Source of the DNA: Neoalteromonas facilis
Lineage (GTDB): Bacteria; Pseudomonadota; Gammaproteobacteria; Enterobacterales; Alteromonadaceae
DNA length: 64,000 bases
Assembly: GCF_002807665.1 (NCBI RefSeq)
Contig: NZ_PEAY01000001.1
Location: 186,001-250,000 of the forward strand
Direction of reading: 5' to 3'
Shown here: positions 56,492 through 64,000 of the stretch, piece after piece
How the letters are laid out: every line of letters begins with the position of its first letter
Numbering within the stretch: position 1 is the first letter of the stretch
The notes under the pieces: model-generated
What the model saw: only the letters and a program-made list of their open reading frames with translations
What the model was told of the DNA's origin: nothing
The model's database searches: none
Made by a program: the position numbers and the translations under genes

Positions 56492-58899
56492 TGAAGAAAA
56501 TCAATATGCGCCTATGGATGAGTGTTTTAGTCAGTTCATGGTTTTGGCTAAATACCTCCGCATATGCAAGCATCGCGACTGATGCTCAACTTTCAGGGCA
56601 AACCTTAACCATATCGACAACGGATGGTGTTGTATCGATTAAAGCGTTAACCCGCCAGTCTGTATACGTTTGGTATCAGCCAAACCAAGTGCGACAATTA
56701 CCATCGTTTGCGTTAGATCCAAATCTCCAGGACCGTATCAATACATCGCTCGTGTCGGATGAAAATGGGTGGCTGTTTAAATTACCGGATTTAACCGTTA
56801 AGGTCCAACGCGACCCTGTACGTTTGAGTTATTGGCAAGGAGACAAATTAATACTGACTGAAGAAGTCGGGTTGATCAATCAAGCCACAATGAAAGGGTT
56901 TCGCTTTGCGCTGACACCTGATGAAAAAATCATGGGCGGCGGTCAGCGTGTATTGGGCATGGATAGACGTGGTCATCGCATGCCGTTATACAACCGCGCG
57001 CACTATGGCTACACCACAGAATCAAATCAAATGTACTATGGTCTATCGGCGGTCATGTCTTCGAATCTGTACGCCATAGTGTTTGATAACTCAGCGAGCG
57101 GTTTCCTTGATATTGGCCATACACAAACGGATATTCTGCAGTTTGAAGCCGTAGCGGGTCGAACAGCTTATATATTCTCGGCTGCGAAGCACTATGCAGA
57201 TCTGGTCTCTGAGATCACCCACGTGACCGGTCGTCAGCCACTACCACCACGTTGGGCATTGGGTAACTTCGCTTCACGCTTTGGTTATCGTACAGCACAA
57301 GAAACGCTCGATACTATTAGCGCGTTTAAGCAGCAAGATATTCCAGTCGATGCCATTGTGCTCGACTTGTATTGGTTTGGCCCCGACATTAAAGGGCATA
57401 TGGGCAATTTAGAATGGGATAGAGATGCTTGGCCAGAGCCCGAAAATATGATTGCTGAGCTGCGTGACCACGGTGTAAAAACCGTGCTTATCACTGAGCC
57501 TTTTATCCTAACCACATCGACTCAATGGCAAAGTGCGGTAGATAATCAAGCGCTGGCAAAGGACTTTTCCGGCAAGCCGAAACGCTTTGATTTTTATTTT
57601 GGTAACACTGGTCTAGTGGACGTGTTCGATGCTAACGCGCAAGACTGGTTTTGGCGTTATTACGATGCATTAGCCGATCAAGGTGTTGCAGGTTGGTGGG
57701 GCGATTTAGGAGAGCCTGAAGTGCATCCAGCGGATAGTCTTCATTTCGTTGACGGGAAAGTTGCTACAGGAGACGAAATCCACAATGCTTATGGTCATCA
57801 GTGGGCCAAAATGGTTTATGAACGTCAACTATCGCGTGCGCCAGATCTTAGACCCTTTGTGATGATGCGTTCTGGTTTTGCCGGTTCACAACGATACGGC
57901 ATGATCCCGTGGACTGGAGATGTGAGCCGTGAGTGGGGAGGGCTACAATCACAAGTGGAGCTAGCCTTACAAATGGGTCTATTTGGGTTGGCCTATACCC
58001 ACTCTGATTTAGGCGGCTTTGCCGGTGGCGAAACCTTCGATCCTGAGTTGTATACACGCTGGCTACAGTTTGGCGTATTTACACCTGTATTTAGACCTCA
58101 CGCACAGGAACACATTGCGCCAGAGCCCGTCTTCCATGCGGATCCTGTCAAACAACACGCACGCGAGTTTATAAAACTGCGCTATGCATTGATGCCCTAT
58201 ATTTACTCAATGGCCTATCAAAACAGTTTGTCGGGTGTGCCAATAATGCGCCCGCTGTTTATGGACTATCCTGATATGCCAATTGAGCACACGCAAAGTT
58301 ACCTATTCGGTGAGAACTTATTGGTACAGCCGGTTGTGGATGCCGGTGTTACTCAGCAAAGCGTTCTCTTGCCCTCAGGGCATTGGTATCACTATTGGAC
58401 AGATGCGTTATCCAAGGGAGGCCAATCTGTACACGTTGATACACCCATCAATCAAATGCCCGTTTTCGTAAAAGCGGGCGGTTTTGTACCAATGGTTGAG
58501 CCGGTAAGTTCCTTAGATGACTATTCCACATCTACATTGGCTATTCATTATTATCTTGATCCGGCTAAGCAAACATCGCGTTACATTATGTATGATGATG
58601 ATGGTAAAAGTGCTAATGCTATAGCACAACAAAAGTTCGAAAAACTCTCGATGCAAGCCTCGTTTACAGACGGGTTACTCTTGAATTTAGTGAGTGAAGG
58701 TGATTTTGCTGGAAAGCCTGCGTCTAGAACCGTCACATGGCATATACACGGTGTAAACAAATCCCCATCGATTATATGGATTGACGGACAACGCTTCGAT
58801 GTTGAGCAATCTGAAAATATGACGTGGGATCAACATTCGAAGCAGTTGATGATTAAAACACCGTTTGCTCGTCAATTGGCATTAAGAATTGAGTTGTGA
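56491..58899 (+). CDS. GH31 alpha-glucosidase family enzyme
   Basis: 802 residues with signal peptide to about residue 27 (SAYAS), so periplasmic or exported. The GH31 (beta/alpha)8 domain has VLDLYWFGPD near 295, nucleophile Asp405 in GWWGDLGEPE and acid/base Asp477 in PWTGDVSREW, with YTHSDLGGFAGG and RPHAQEH following. It probably removes glucose from the non-reducing end of maltodextrins, but alpha-xylosidase or other GH31 activities are not excluded. It overlaps the esterase gene by one base and the opposite halogenase gene by 28 bases at their 3' ends. Confidence 0.92.
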   Translation: MKKINMRLWMSVLVSSWFWLNTSAYASIATDAQLSGQTLTISTTDGVVSIKALTRQSVYVWYQPNQVRQLPSFALDPNLQDRINTSLVSDENGWLFKLPDLTVKVQRDPVRLSYWQGDKLILTEEVGLINQATMKGFRFALTPDEKIMGGGQRVLGMDRRGHRMPLYNRAHYGYTTESNQMYYGLSAVMSSNLYAIVFDNSASGFLDIGHTQTDILQFEAVAGRTAYIFSAAKHYADLVSEITHVTGRQPLPPRWALGNFASRFGYRTAQETLDTISAFKQQDIPVDAIVLDLYWFGPDIKGHMGNLEWDRDAWPEPENMIAELRDHGVKTVLITEPFILTTSTQWQSAVDNQALAKDFSGKPKRFDFYFGNTGLVDVFDANAQDWFWRYYDALADQGVAGWWGDLGEPEVHPADSLHFVDGKVATGDEIHNAYGHQWAKMVYERQLSRAPDLRPFVMMRSGFAGSQRYGMIPWTGDVSREWGGLQSQVELALQMGLFGLAYTHSDLGGFAGGETFDPELYTRWLQFGVFTPVFRPHAQEHIAPEPVFHADPVKQHAREFIKLRYALMPYIYSMAYQNSLSGVPIMRPLFMDYPDMPIEHTQSYLFGENLLVQPVVDAGVTQQSVLLPSGHWYHYWTDALSKGGQSVHVDTPINQMPVFVKAGGFVPMVEPVSSLDDYSTSTLAIHYYLDPAKQTSRYIMYDDDGKSANAIAQQKFEKLSMQASFTDGLLLNLVSEGDFAGKPASRTVTWHIHGVNKSPSIIWIDGQRFDVEQSENMTWDQHSKQLMIKTPFARQLALRIEL

Positions 58900-60377
58900 G
58901 GCTTGAAATAGCGAGTGAGTTGAGCAATGTGTTGTTGAACTTGCTCGCTAGGCGACGTTTTATCACGTTGACGGTGGTTAAAAAAGTCGTAACCGGCGAG
59001 TAAACAATGCCAGGAAACCGATGGATAATAATGCGCAATTTGTTGGCGATTGATTTCGGCGGTTAGATCGCCACCTTTTACCCACACATCTAAGATGTGT
59101 TTTAATGAATCTGAACGCACACAGTTTTCACTGTTATCTCGCCAATATTGTGTATCCTTTCGATTGCTAACTTGAAAATGACACACTATGTAATCGCGTA
59201 TTCCTTCGATCCTTGCGTTTATTACCTCATTGTATTGGTTTTGATGTTGCGTACTGTAACCACCAGCAGCAAACGCGCTAATAAACTTCTCCACGGTTTC
59301 ATGCACAATATGCAATGCTGTTGCTTCAAGCGGTTCAATGAACCCTTGTGATAAACCAACGGCAATACAGTTATTAACCCAAGTATTTTCACAGCGGCCT
59401 ACGTTCATTTTGAGGTGTCGGGCTTCGACCGTGCTATCCAATAAACCCAAATGTTGCCGTAATTCCCTTTCTGCATCGTCAGGGGAGCAATAATCGCTAC
59501 TGTACACGTAGCCGTTTCCGGTTCTATGAGTCAGAGGAATACGCCATGCCCATCCATAATCCAATGCGGTTGAGGTAGTTTGCGCTTCAAATGTATCGCA
59601 ACGCAGGCTTGGTATGGCAATAGCCCGATCATTGAATAGGTTTTGTTTAAACGGAATAAAAGGCGTGTTTAAGGTTTTTTGAATCAGCAGACCTTGAAAG
59701 CCTGTGCAATCGAAGAACCAATCTGCTTGTATTTCACGCGCATCAGATAAAGTCAACGAAGATATTGACCCATTTGGGTGTTGCTTAACCTCAGTCACAT
59801 GCGCCTTAATGTGTTGTACGCCTTTTTTACTGCAGTGTGCTTGGATAAATTTACCGACCAATCCAGAGTCAAAATGGTAAGCATAGTTAATCGCAATCTT
59901 GTGTTCATTAGAGCTTGTTTTCGGTCCCTGACCGTTGCTGGCTAGCTGAGCAGCCAAAAAATAACTATCTGGGTCGGTATGAGCAATGCTGCCGTTTTGA
60001 CGTTTGTGGCAATTAATTAAAAACTCGGCGGCTGTTTGTCGATCCGTGATAGAAGGGAAGGGATGAAAATAACTGTTTTTGCTTTTTCCTGATGTCCAGT
60101 TTGAAAAACGTATTCCATTTTTAAAGGTTGCATGACACGCAGGCATCCAGTCGGATTCGTCGATACCAAGCAGATTAAAGAAGTTACGTAGTTGTGGGGT
60201 AGAGCCTTCACCAACGCCAATAATGCTCACATCAGGTGACTCTATTAACATAATATTAAAAAGGTTTGCGGGTAAATGATGATTTAGCAGCGCGGCTGTC
60301 ATCCAACCTGCTGTGCCACCTCCTACAACGACTAACGTTTGCTTGTTTTCGAACACTTTTGACCAAAATAACTGCAC
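58872..60377 (-). CDS. FAD-dependent tryptophan-halogenase-family protein 3
   Basis: 501 residues, same family as the two tandem halogenase genes. FAD motif VVGGGTAGWMTAALL near residue 17, GVGEGSTPQLR near 55, probable catalytic lysine Lys86 (ATFKNGIRFSNW), WAWRIP near 273 and FIEPLEATALHIV. It is closer to halogenase 2 than to halogenase 1. The GTG start at 60377 has AGAAGG only one base away, and a later GTG at 60356 is possible, so the N-terminus is uncertain. It is divergent from the MFS transporter and shares the operator-containing gap; the 3' end overlaps GH31. Confidence 0.86.
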   Translation of the reverse strand: MQLFWSKVFENKQTLVVVGGGTAGWMTAALLNHHLPANLFNIMLIESPDVSIIGVGEGSTPQLRNFFNLLGIDESDWMPACHATFKNGIRFSNWTSGKSKNSYFHPFPSITDRQTAAEFLINCHKRQNGSIAHTDPDSYFLAAQLASNGQGPKTSSNEHKIAINYAYHFDSGLVGKFIQAHCSKKGVQHIKAHVTEVKQHPNGSISSLTLSDAREIQADWFFDCTGFQGLLIQKTLNTPFIPFKQNLFNDRAIAIPSLRCDTFEAQTTSTALDYGWAWRIPLTHRTGNGYVYSSDYCSPDDAERELRQHLGLLDSTVEARHLKMNVGRCENTWVNNCIAVGLSQGFIEPLEATALHIVHETVEKFISAFAAGGYSTQHQNQYNEVINARIEGIRDYIVCHFQVSNRKDTQYWRDNSENCVRSDSLKHILDVWVKGGDLTAEINRQQIAHYYPSVSWHCLLAGYDFFNHRQRDKTSPSEQVQQHIAQLTRYFKPHNSILNAN

Positions 60378-60432
60378 ACCTTCTGCACTAATCTACATCG
60401 AGGTGCATAAAAAGGCTATCAAGCTCTTAAAC

Positions 60433-60447
60433 TGAATACGTATGCAG
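60433..60447 (+). promoter_or_regulatory. LacI-type operator candidate 4
   Basis: TGAATACGTATGCAG between the halogenase 3 start (minus strand, 56 bases away) and the MFS gene (137 bases away). One site could serve both promoters. Confidence 0.75.
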
Positions 60448-60583
60448 CTGAATAGTAATTTACACAGGACATGGTTAGACTCCATTGTTAATTTGATGTT
60501 AAACCGTAACGCTGGCATGCGAACAATTGGTTCACATTGCACAAGAGCGGTACATACACCTGAACAAGGTAAGGGATCCAAAC

Positions 60584-62050
60584 ATGAGTCAATCAAATCA
60601 ACCGCAATTATCATTCTGGCAAATATGGAATGTTAGTTTCGGTTTTCTCGGTGTGCAGTTTGGCTTTGCATTACAAAATGCCAACGTTAGCCGCATTTTG
60701 TCTGATTTAGGCGCCGACTTACATTCACTGAGCTTGTTTTGGCTTGTAGCGCCTATTATGGGCTTGATTGTTCAACCGATTGTGGGCGCGGCATCAGATA
60801 GAACCTGGAACCGTTTAGGTAGAAGGCGCCCGTTCATTTTGGCTGGTGCGATTGCCGCTGCGATAGGCATGTTCTTAATGCCCAATGCGCCATTGTTTGT
60901 CGCGTTTATGGCCCCCATGATTTTCGGTGCGTTGATGCTAGCGCTAATGGATGCGTCGTTTAATGTCTGTTTCCAACCGTTCAGGGCTCTGGTGTCGGAT
61001 ATGGTGCCTGCGAAGCAGCGCAACATCGGGTACTCGGTGCAATCGCTATTGATCAATATTGGTGCCGTTGTAGGGTCGATTTTACCGTTTGTGTTAACCA
61101 ATGTGGTGGGATTAGAAAACACCGCACAAGCAGGTGAGGTTGCACCGTCGGTCGTTTGGGCATTCTATATTGGCGCTACGGTATTGCTGGGGTCAGTCAT
61201 TTGGACGGTTATCCGTACCAAAGAATATGCACCCAAAGATTACTATAGCTATAAAGGCATGGATCACGCTGAGATTGAAAAAGAGTTGGCGGTGAAAACG
61301 TCATTAGGTCAGAAGCTGGCTAATTTTTGGCAGCTCATGTTGACCATGCCGACCACAATGAAGCAACTTGCGGTTGTACAATTTTTCTCATGGTTTGCCT
61401 TGTTTATTATGTGGGTTTACACCATGCCGGCCATAACCCAACATATTTGGGGGCTCGAAACCAAATGGTTTGACCCTAGCTATTTGAATTCCGTTGAGGT
61501 TATTCCAGATTTTGTTGTTCAAGCCAAAGGTGCAGCAGGTGATTGGGTTGGGATCATGTTTGCTGCGTATTCGTTATTTGCCGCAGTGTTTTCAGTATTC
61601 TTAGCTAAACTCGCTGATAAAATTGGGCGTAAGACTGTATATTCTGCTTCACTCGCACTCGGTGGGATCAGCTATATCAGCTTTATGTTCTTCCAAGACT
61701 TAACGCCAGTACATGTGAATTTATTGATAACCCAGGTGGAAGTGCCAGCAGGCGCTGTTAATCTTTTGCTTCCTATGGTCGGAGTGGGTATTGCATGGGC
61801 GGCAATTTTAGCGATGCCTTATGCCATTTTAGCGGGCTCGTTACCCGCCAATAAAACCGGGGTATATATGGGGATCTTTAATTTCACCATTGCAGCTCCG
61901 CAGATAGTGTCGGGTTTACTCTCAGGGTGGATTTTAAGTGCGGTGTTTGAGAATGAAGCTAAATACATCATTATTCTCGCGGGTGTTGCCATGATGATTG
62001 CCGCTGCATCAGTATTCTTGGTAAAAGAAGGTCATGCGCAAGAAGCCTAG
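60584..62050 (+). CDS. MFS sugar transporter (maltose/oligosaccharide type)
   Basis: 488-residue permease with about 12 membrane helices. Intracellular loop 2-3 carries SDRTWNRLGRRRPFILAGA, characteristic of the sucrose/maltose (SLC45/GPH-like) branch of MFS proton symporters. The ATG at 60584 is chosen because AAGGGA is 9 bases upstream; a GTG at 60527 would add 19 residues without membrane logic. Its place with GH13, GH31, TonB receptors and the LacI gene suggests uptake of maltose or short maltodextrins across the inner membrane. A strong terminator follows. Confidence 0.88.
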   Translation: MSQSNQPQLSFWQIWNVSFGFLGVQFGFALQNANVSRILSDLGADLHSLSLFWLVAPIMGLIVQPIVGAASDRTWNRLGRRRPFILAGAIAAAIGMFLMPNAPLFVAFMAPMIFGALMLALMDASFNVCFQPFRALVSDMVPAKQRNIGYSVQSLLINIGAVVGSILPFVLTNVVGLENTAQAGEVAPSVVWAFYIGATVLLGSVIWTVIRTKEYAPKDYYSYKGMDHAEIEKELAVKTSLGQKLANFWQLMLTMPTTMKQLAVVQFFSWFALFIMWVYTMPAITQHIWGLETKWFDPSYLNSVEVIPDFVVQAKGAAGDWVGIMFAAYSLFAAVFSVFLAKLADKIGRKTVYSASLALGGISYISFMFFQDLTPVHVNLLITQVEVPAGAVNLLLPMVGVGIAWAAILAMPYAILAGSLPANKTGVYMGIFNFTIAAPQIVSGLLSGWILSAVFENEAKYIIILAGVAMMIAAASVFLVKEGHAQEA

Positions 62051-62067
62051 TGCAAATAACCTTATGT

Positions 62068-62097
62068 AAAAAAGGCCAGTGAAATCTGGCCTTTTTT
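62068..62097. terminator. Bidirectional terminator between MFS and LacI genes
   Basis: 12-bp perfect stem AAAAAAGGCCAG/CTGGCCTTTTTT with loop TGAAAT. Serves the MFS gene on + and the LacI gene on -, which converge here. Confidence 0.93.
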
Positions 62098-62130
62098 ATG
62101 TCTGCAACTGTAATGTAAAAGGGGGGCTAT

Positions 62131-63162
62131 TCAGCCTCTCACGCTAGACTGTCTAACGATTAAATCAGCCGGCATTAAATGATCAGCTACTGATTGATTA
62201 TTGATTAGTTGCAATAAATTACTCACTAACAGTTCACCGGCTCGTTTGGTGTTTTGTTGAACTGTCGTCAATGTGGGTGTGGTAAAGGCCGATATCGGGA
62301 TATTGTCATAGCCTGATACCAACATATCTTTGGGTACTTGCAGGCCGTGTTCTTTTAAGCATTTGATTGCGCCAACCGCGATTAAATCACTGGCACACAC
62401 TAGCGCATCGGGTTTGATGCCAGCTTCTAGCATTCTTTGTGTGGCGGAAAAACCTGCATCCTCGGTTGATACAGCATTATATTGATAGGGCTCACCGTCG
62501 AGTAAACCTGCTTTGGTGATTGAATCGTGGAAGCCCTGGAATCGGGCCATAAATTCGGGGGCACGTTCGCCAGCCGTACCGATAAAAGCGAATGTTTTGG
62601 CACCTTGCTCAATAAGGTGTTGGGTAACAATCGCGCCACCCTGATAATTGTCACAGCCGACTGAAATGCCTGGGTATTCGCTGTCATACGCTCCCCAGCG
62701 CACAAAGTGGGTACCTTGCTCTTGCAGTTGGTTTAGTCTATCGCGGTAATCTAGGTAGTCGCCATAACCTAACAGAATGAGGCCGTCTGCTTTATTCGTA
62801 TCCTCGTACTCGGCGTGCCAATCACTGTTCATATTTTGGAATGACACTAACAAATCGTAATTGATTGCTGCGCACGCGCGCGTGATGCTGCCTAGCATAG
62901 ACATGAAAAATGGATTGATTAACGAATCGTCAGGCGAAGGATCTTCAAACAATAGTAGTGCGATGGTAGAGCTACGCTGTTTGCGCAAATTACTGGCATT
63001 TTTATCGACTTTATAGTTCATCTCCCGCGCAATACGTTGCACACGCTCACGTGTTTCTTGATTCACTAATGGACTATTGCTTAGTGCTCTTGATACGGTG
63101 GACTGAGACACACCTGCCTTGTGGGCAATATCAAATGATGTCGCTTTATCCTTGATAGCCAA
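62131..63162 (-). CDS. LacI-family transcriptional regulator (probable maltodextrin regulator)
   Basis: 343 residues from the TTG at 63162, which has AGGTAGG at good spacing; a TTG at 63183 is also open. N-terminal HTH FDIAHKAGVSQSTVSRALSN (about residues 9-28) is typical LacI, followed by the hinge region and a sugar-binding periplasmic-protein-like domain (DGLILLGYGDYLDYRD, ASDLIAVGAIKCL, SGYDNIPISAFTTP). The sugar is unknown, but the neighbourhood and four operator-like words point to maltose or maltodextrin, so MalR-like is the best guess. The upstream gap shared with glnS has no perfect copy of the operator. Confidence 0.92.
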   Translation of the reverse strand: MAIKDKATSFDIAHKAGVSQSTVSRALSNSPLVNQETRERVQRIAREMNYKVDKNASNLRKQRSSTIALLLFEDPSPDDSLINPFFMSMLGSITRACAAINYDLLVSFQNMNSDWHAEYEDTNKADGLILLGYGDYLDYRDRLNQLQEQGTHFVRWGAYDSEYPGISVGCDNYQGGAIVTQHLIEQGAKTFAFIGTAGERAPEFMARFQGFHDSITKAGLLDGEPYQYNAVSTEDAGFSATQRMLEAGIKPDALVCASDLIAVGAIKCLKEHGLQVPKDMLVSGYDNIPISAFTTPTLTTVQQNTKRAGELLVSNLLQLINNQSVADHLMPADLIVRQSSVRG

Positions 63163-63321
63163 AATACCTACCTGAAATGCCAATCGTTAGCATTTTATAC
63201 AACAGCATAAATCGGCTGTGCAATGACTTTAATAGAAATGTTATAAATCGCTATCGTAAACGCTACGCAATGGTATACTGCTCGGTCGAAAACTAACTAT
63301 TACACATTGAGGATTACCTAA

Positions 63322-64000
63322 ATGGCCGAGACTGAGCATCGTCCGACCAATTTTGTTCGTCAAATAATTGATAAAGACTTGAAAGCAGGTCTGCATCAAA
63401 CGGTTAAAACACGCTTCCCGCCTGAACCAAACGGCTTTCTTCACATTGGCCACGCAAAATCTATTTGCTTAAATTTTGGTCTTGCAAATGATTATCAGGG
63501 TACGTGCAACTTACGCTTTGACGACACTAATCCCGACAAAGAAAACATTGACTATGTTAATGCGATTAAGGAAGACGTGCATTGGCTAGGATTTAATTGG
63601 GACGGTGACGCTCGTTACTCGTCTGATTATTTTGACGCGTTATATGGCTATGCGGTGGAATTAATCCAAAAGGGATTAGCTTACGTTGACTTTTCAACCC
63701 AAGATGTCATTCGTGAAATGCGCGGTACACTGACTGCGCCGGGTGTTAATAGCCCATACCGTGATACCTCGGCAGAAGAAAACCTGAAGCATTTTGAAGC
63801 AATGCGAGCCGGTAAGTATAAGGAAGGGGAGTGTTGTTTGCGCGCTAAGATCGACATGACATCAGCATTCATGTGTATGCGCGACCCTGTCATATACCGA
63901 ATTAAGTTTGCCCATCATCATCAAACGGGTGATGCGTGGTGCATATATCCGATGTACGATTTCACTCATTGTATTTCGGATGCGATTGAGCATATTACGC
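63322..64000 (+). CDS. glnS: Glutaminyl-tRNA synthetase (3' end cut off by window)
   Basis: Charges tRNA-Gln with glutamine. The first 226 residues are inside the window, open to the edge. The start is ATG at 63322 after TTGAGGA. Class I synthetase motif [14 protein letters not shown] near residue 34 contains the HIGH signature; [25 protein letters not shown] and [13 protein letters not shown] follow, all diagnostic of GlnRS. Divergent from the LacI gene, with a gap of about 160 bases. Confidence 0.97.
   Translation, partial: MAETEHRPTNFVRQIIDKDLKAGLHQTVKTRFPPEPNGFLHIGHAKSICLNFGLANDYQGTCNLRFDDTNPDKENIDYVNAIKEDVHWLGFNWDGDARYSSDYFDALYGYAVELIQKGLAYVDFSTQDVIREMRGTLTAPGVNSPYRDTSAEENLKHFEAMRAGKYKEGECCLRAKIDMTSAFMCMRDPVIYRIKFAHHHQTGDAWCIYPMYDFTHCISDAIEHIT

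Noticed and set aside
1..64000. tRNA, rRNA, CRISPR, transposon or phage genes
   Set aside because: None were recognised by eye on either strand; a tRNA or covariance-model scan was not possible.

Overview
The window looks like a chromosomal segment of a marine gammaproteobacterium, most likely Alteromonadales (Alteromonadaceae-like). This rests on gene content and order: msbA-lpxK-ycaR-kdsB, gltA divergent from sdhCDAB-sucABCD, rimO, tcdA and glnS. Large TonB-dependent receptors paired with FAD-dependent halogenase-like proteins and a LacI/MFS/GH13/GH31 starch locus point the same way. This is inference from gene families, without a database search. No tRNA, rRNA, CRISPR array, prophage or insertion sequence was seen. 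The window opens inside msbA and closes inside glnS.

Layout. 1-4855: lipid A/KDO genes (msbA, lpxK, ycaR, kdsB), then an SDR oxidoreductase and a secreted kelch protein, all + strand and tightly packed. 4858-11014: single housekeeping genes (rimO, DUF2919 membrane protein, LysR plus a small acidic protein, DedA-like protein, tcdA, lhgO). 11119-15894: glutathionyl-hydroquinone reductase plus pirin, then manC-manB for GDP-mannose. 15935-27994: DUF3429 protein, gltA, and divergently the sdhCDAB-sucAB-sucCD TCA-cycle block, ended by a strong terminator at 28016-28043. SucB carries two lipoyl domains.

28204-43650 is the first half of a maltodextrin/starch utilisation locus: GH13 lipoprotein, TonB-dependent receptor, two FAD halogenase-like proteins, a second TonB-dependent receptor and a large pullulanase-type lipoprotein with three C-terminal repeats. 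43964-53525 is an unrelated interruption: a tiny charged protein, a LysR regulator, a rimK-peptidase-protease operon, and a divergent cluster of two SGNH/TPR membrane proteins facing carbamoyltransferase, SxtJ-like and DUF5989-like genes. 53638-63162 is the second half of the starch locus: GH13, esterase and GH31 in one operon, a third halogenase-like protein, an MFS sugar transporter and a LacI-family regulator. glnS follows.

The two starch halves are tied together by a 15-bp operator-like word, TGAATACGTATGCAG or a close variant. It occurs upstream of both receptors, the second GH13 operon and the MFS/halogenase divergent region. The inferred model is that secreted pullulanase and amylases cut starch outside or at the outer membrane, the receptors import maltodextrins, periplasmic GH13/GH31 enzymes trim them, the MFS permease imports the product, and the LacI protein controls all of it. 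The role of the three halogenase-like proteins is unknown. The most interesting unexplained parts are these halogenases and the SGNH-SGNH/carbamoyltransferase-SxtJ-DUF5989 cluster.
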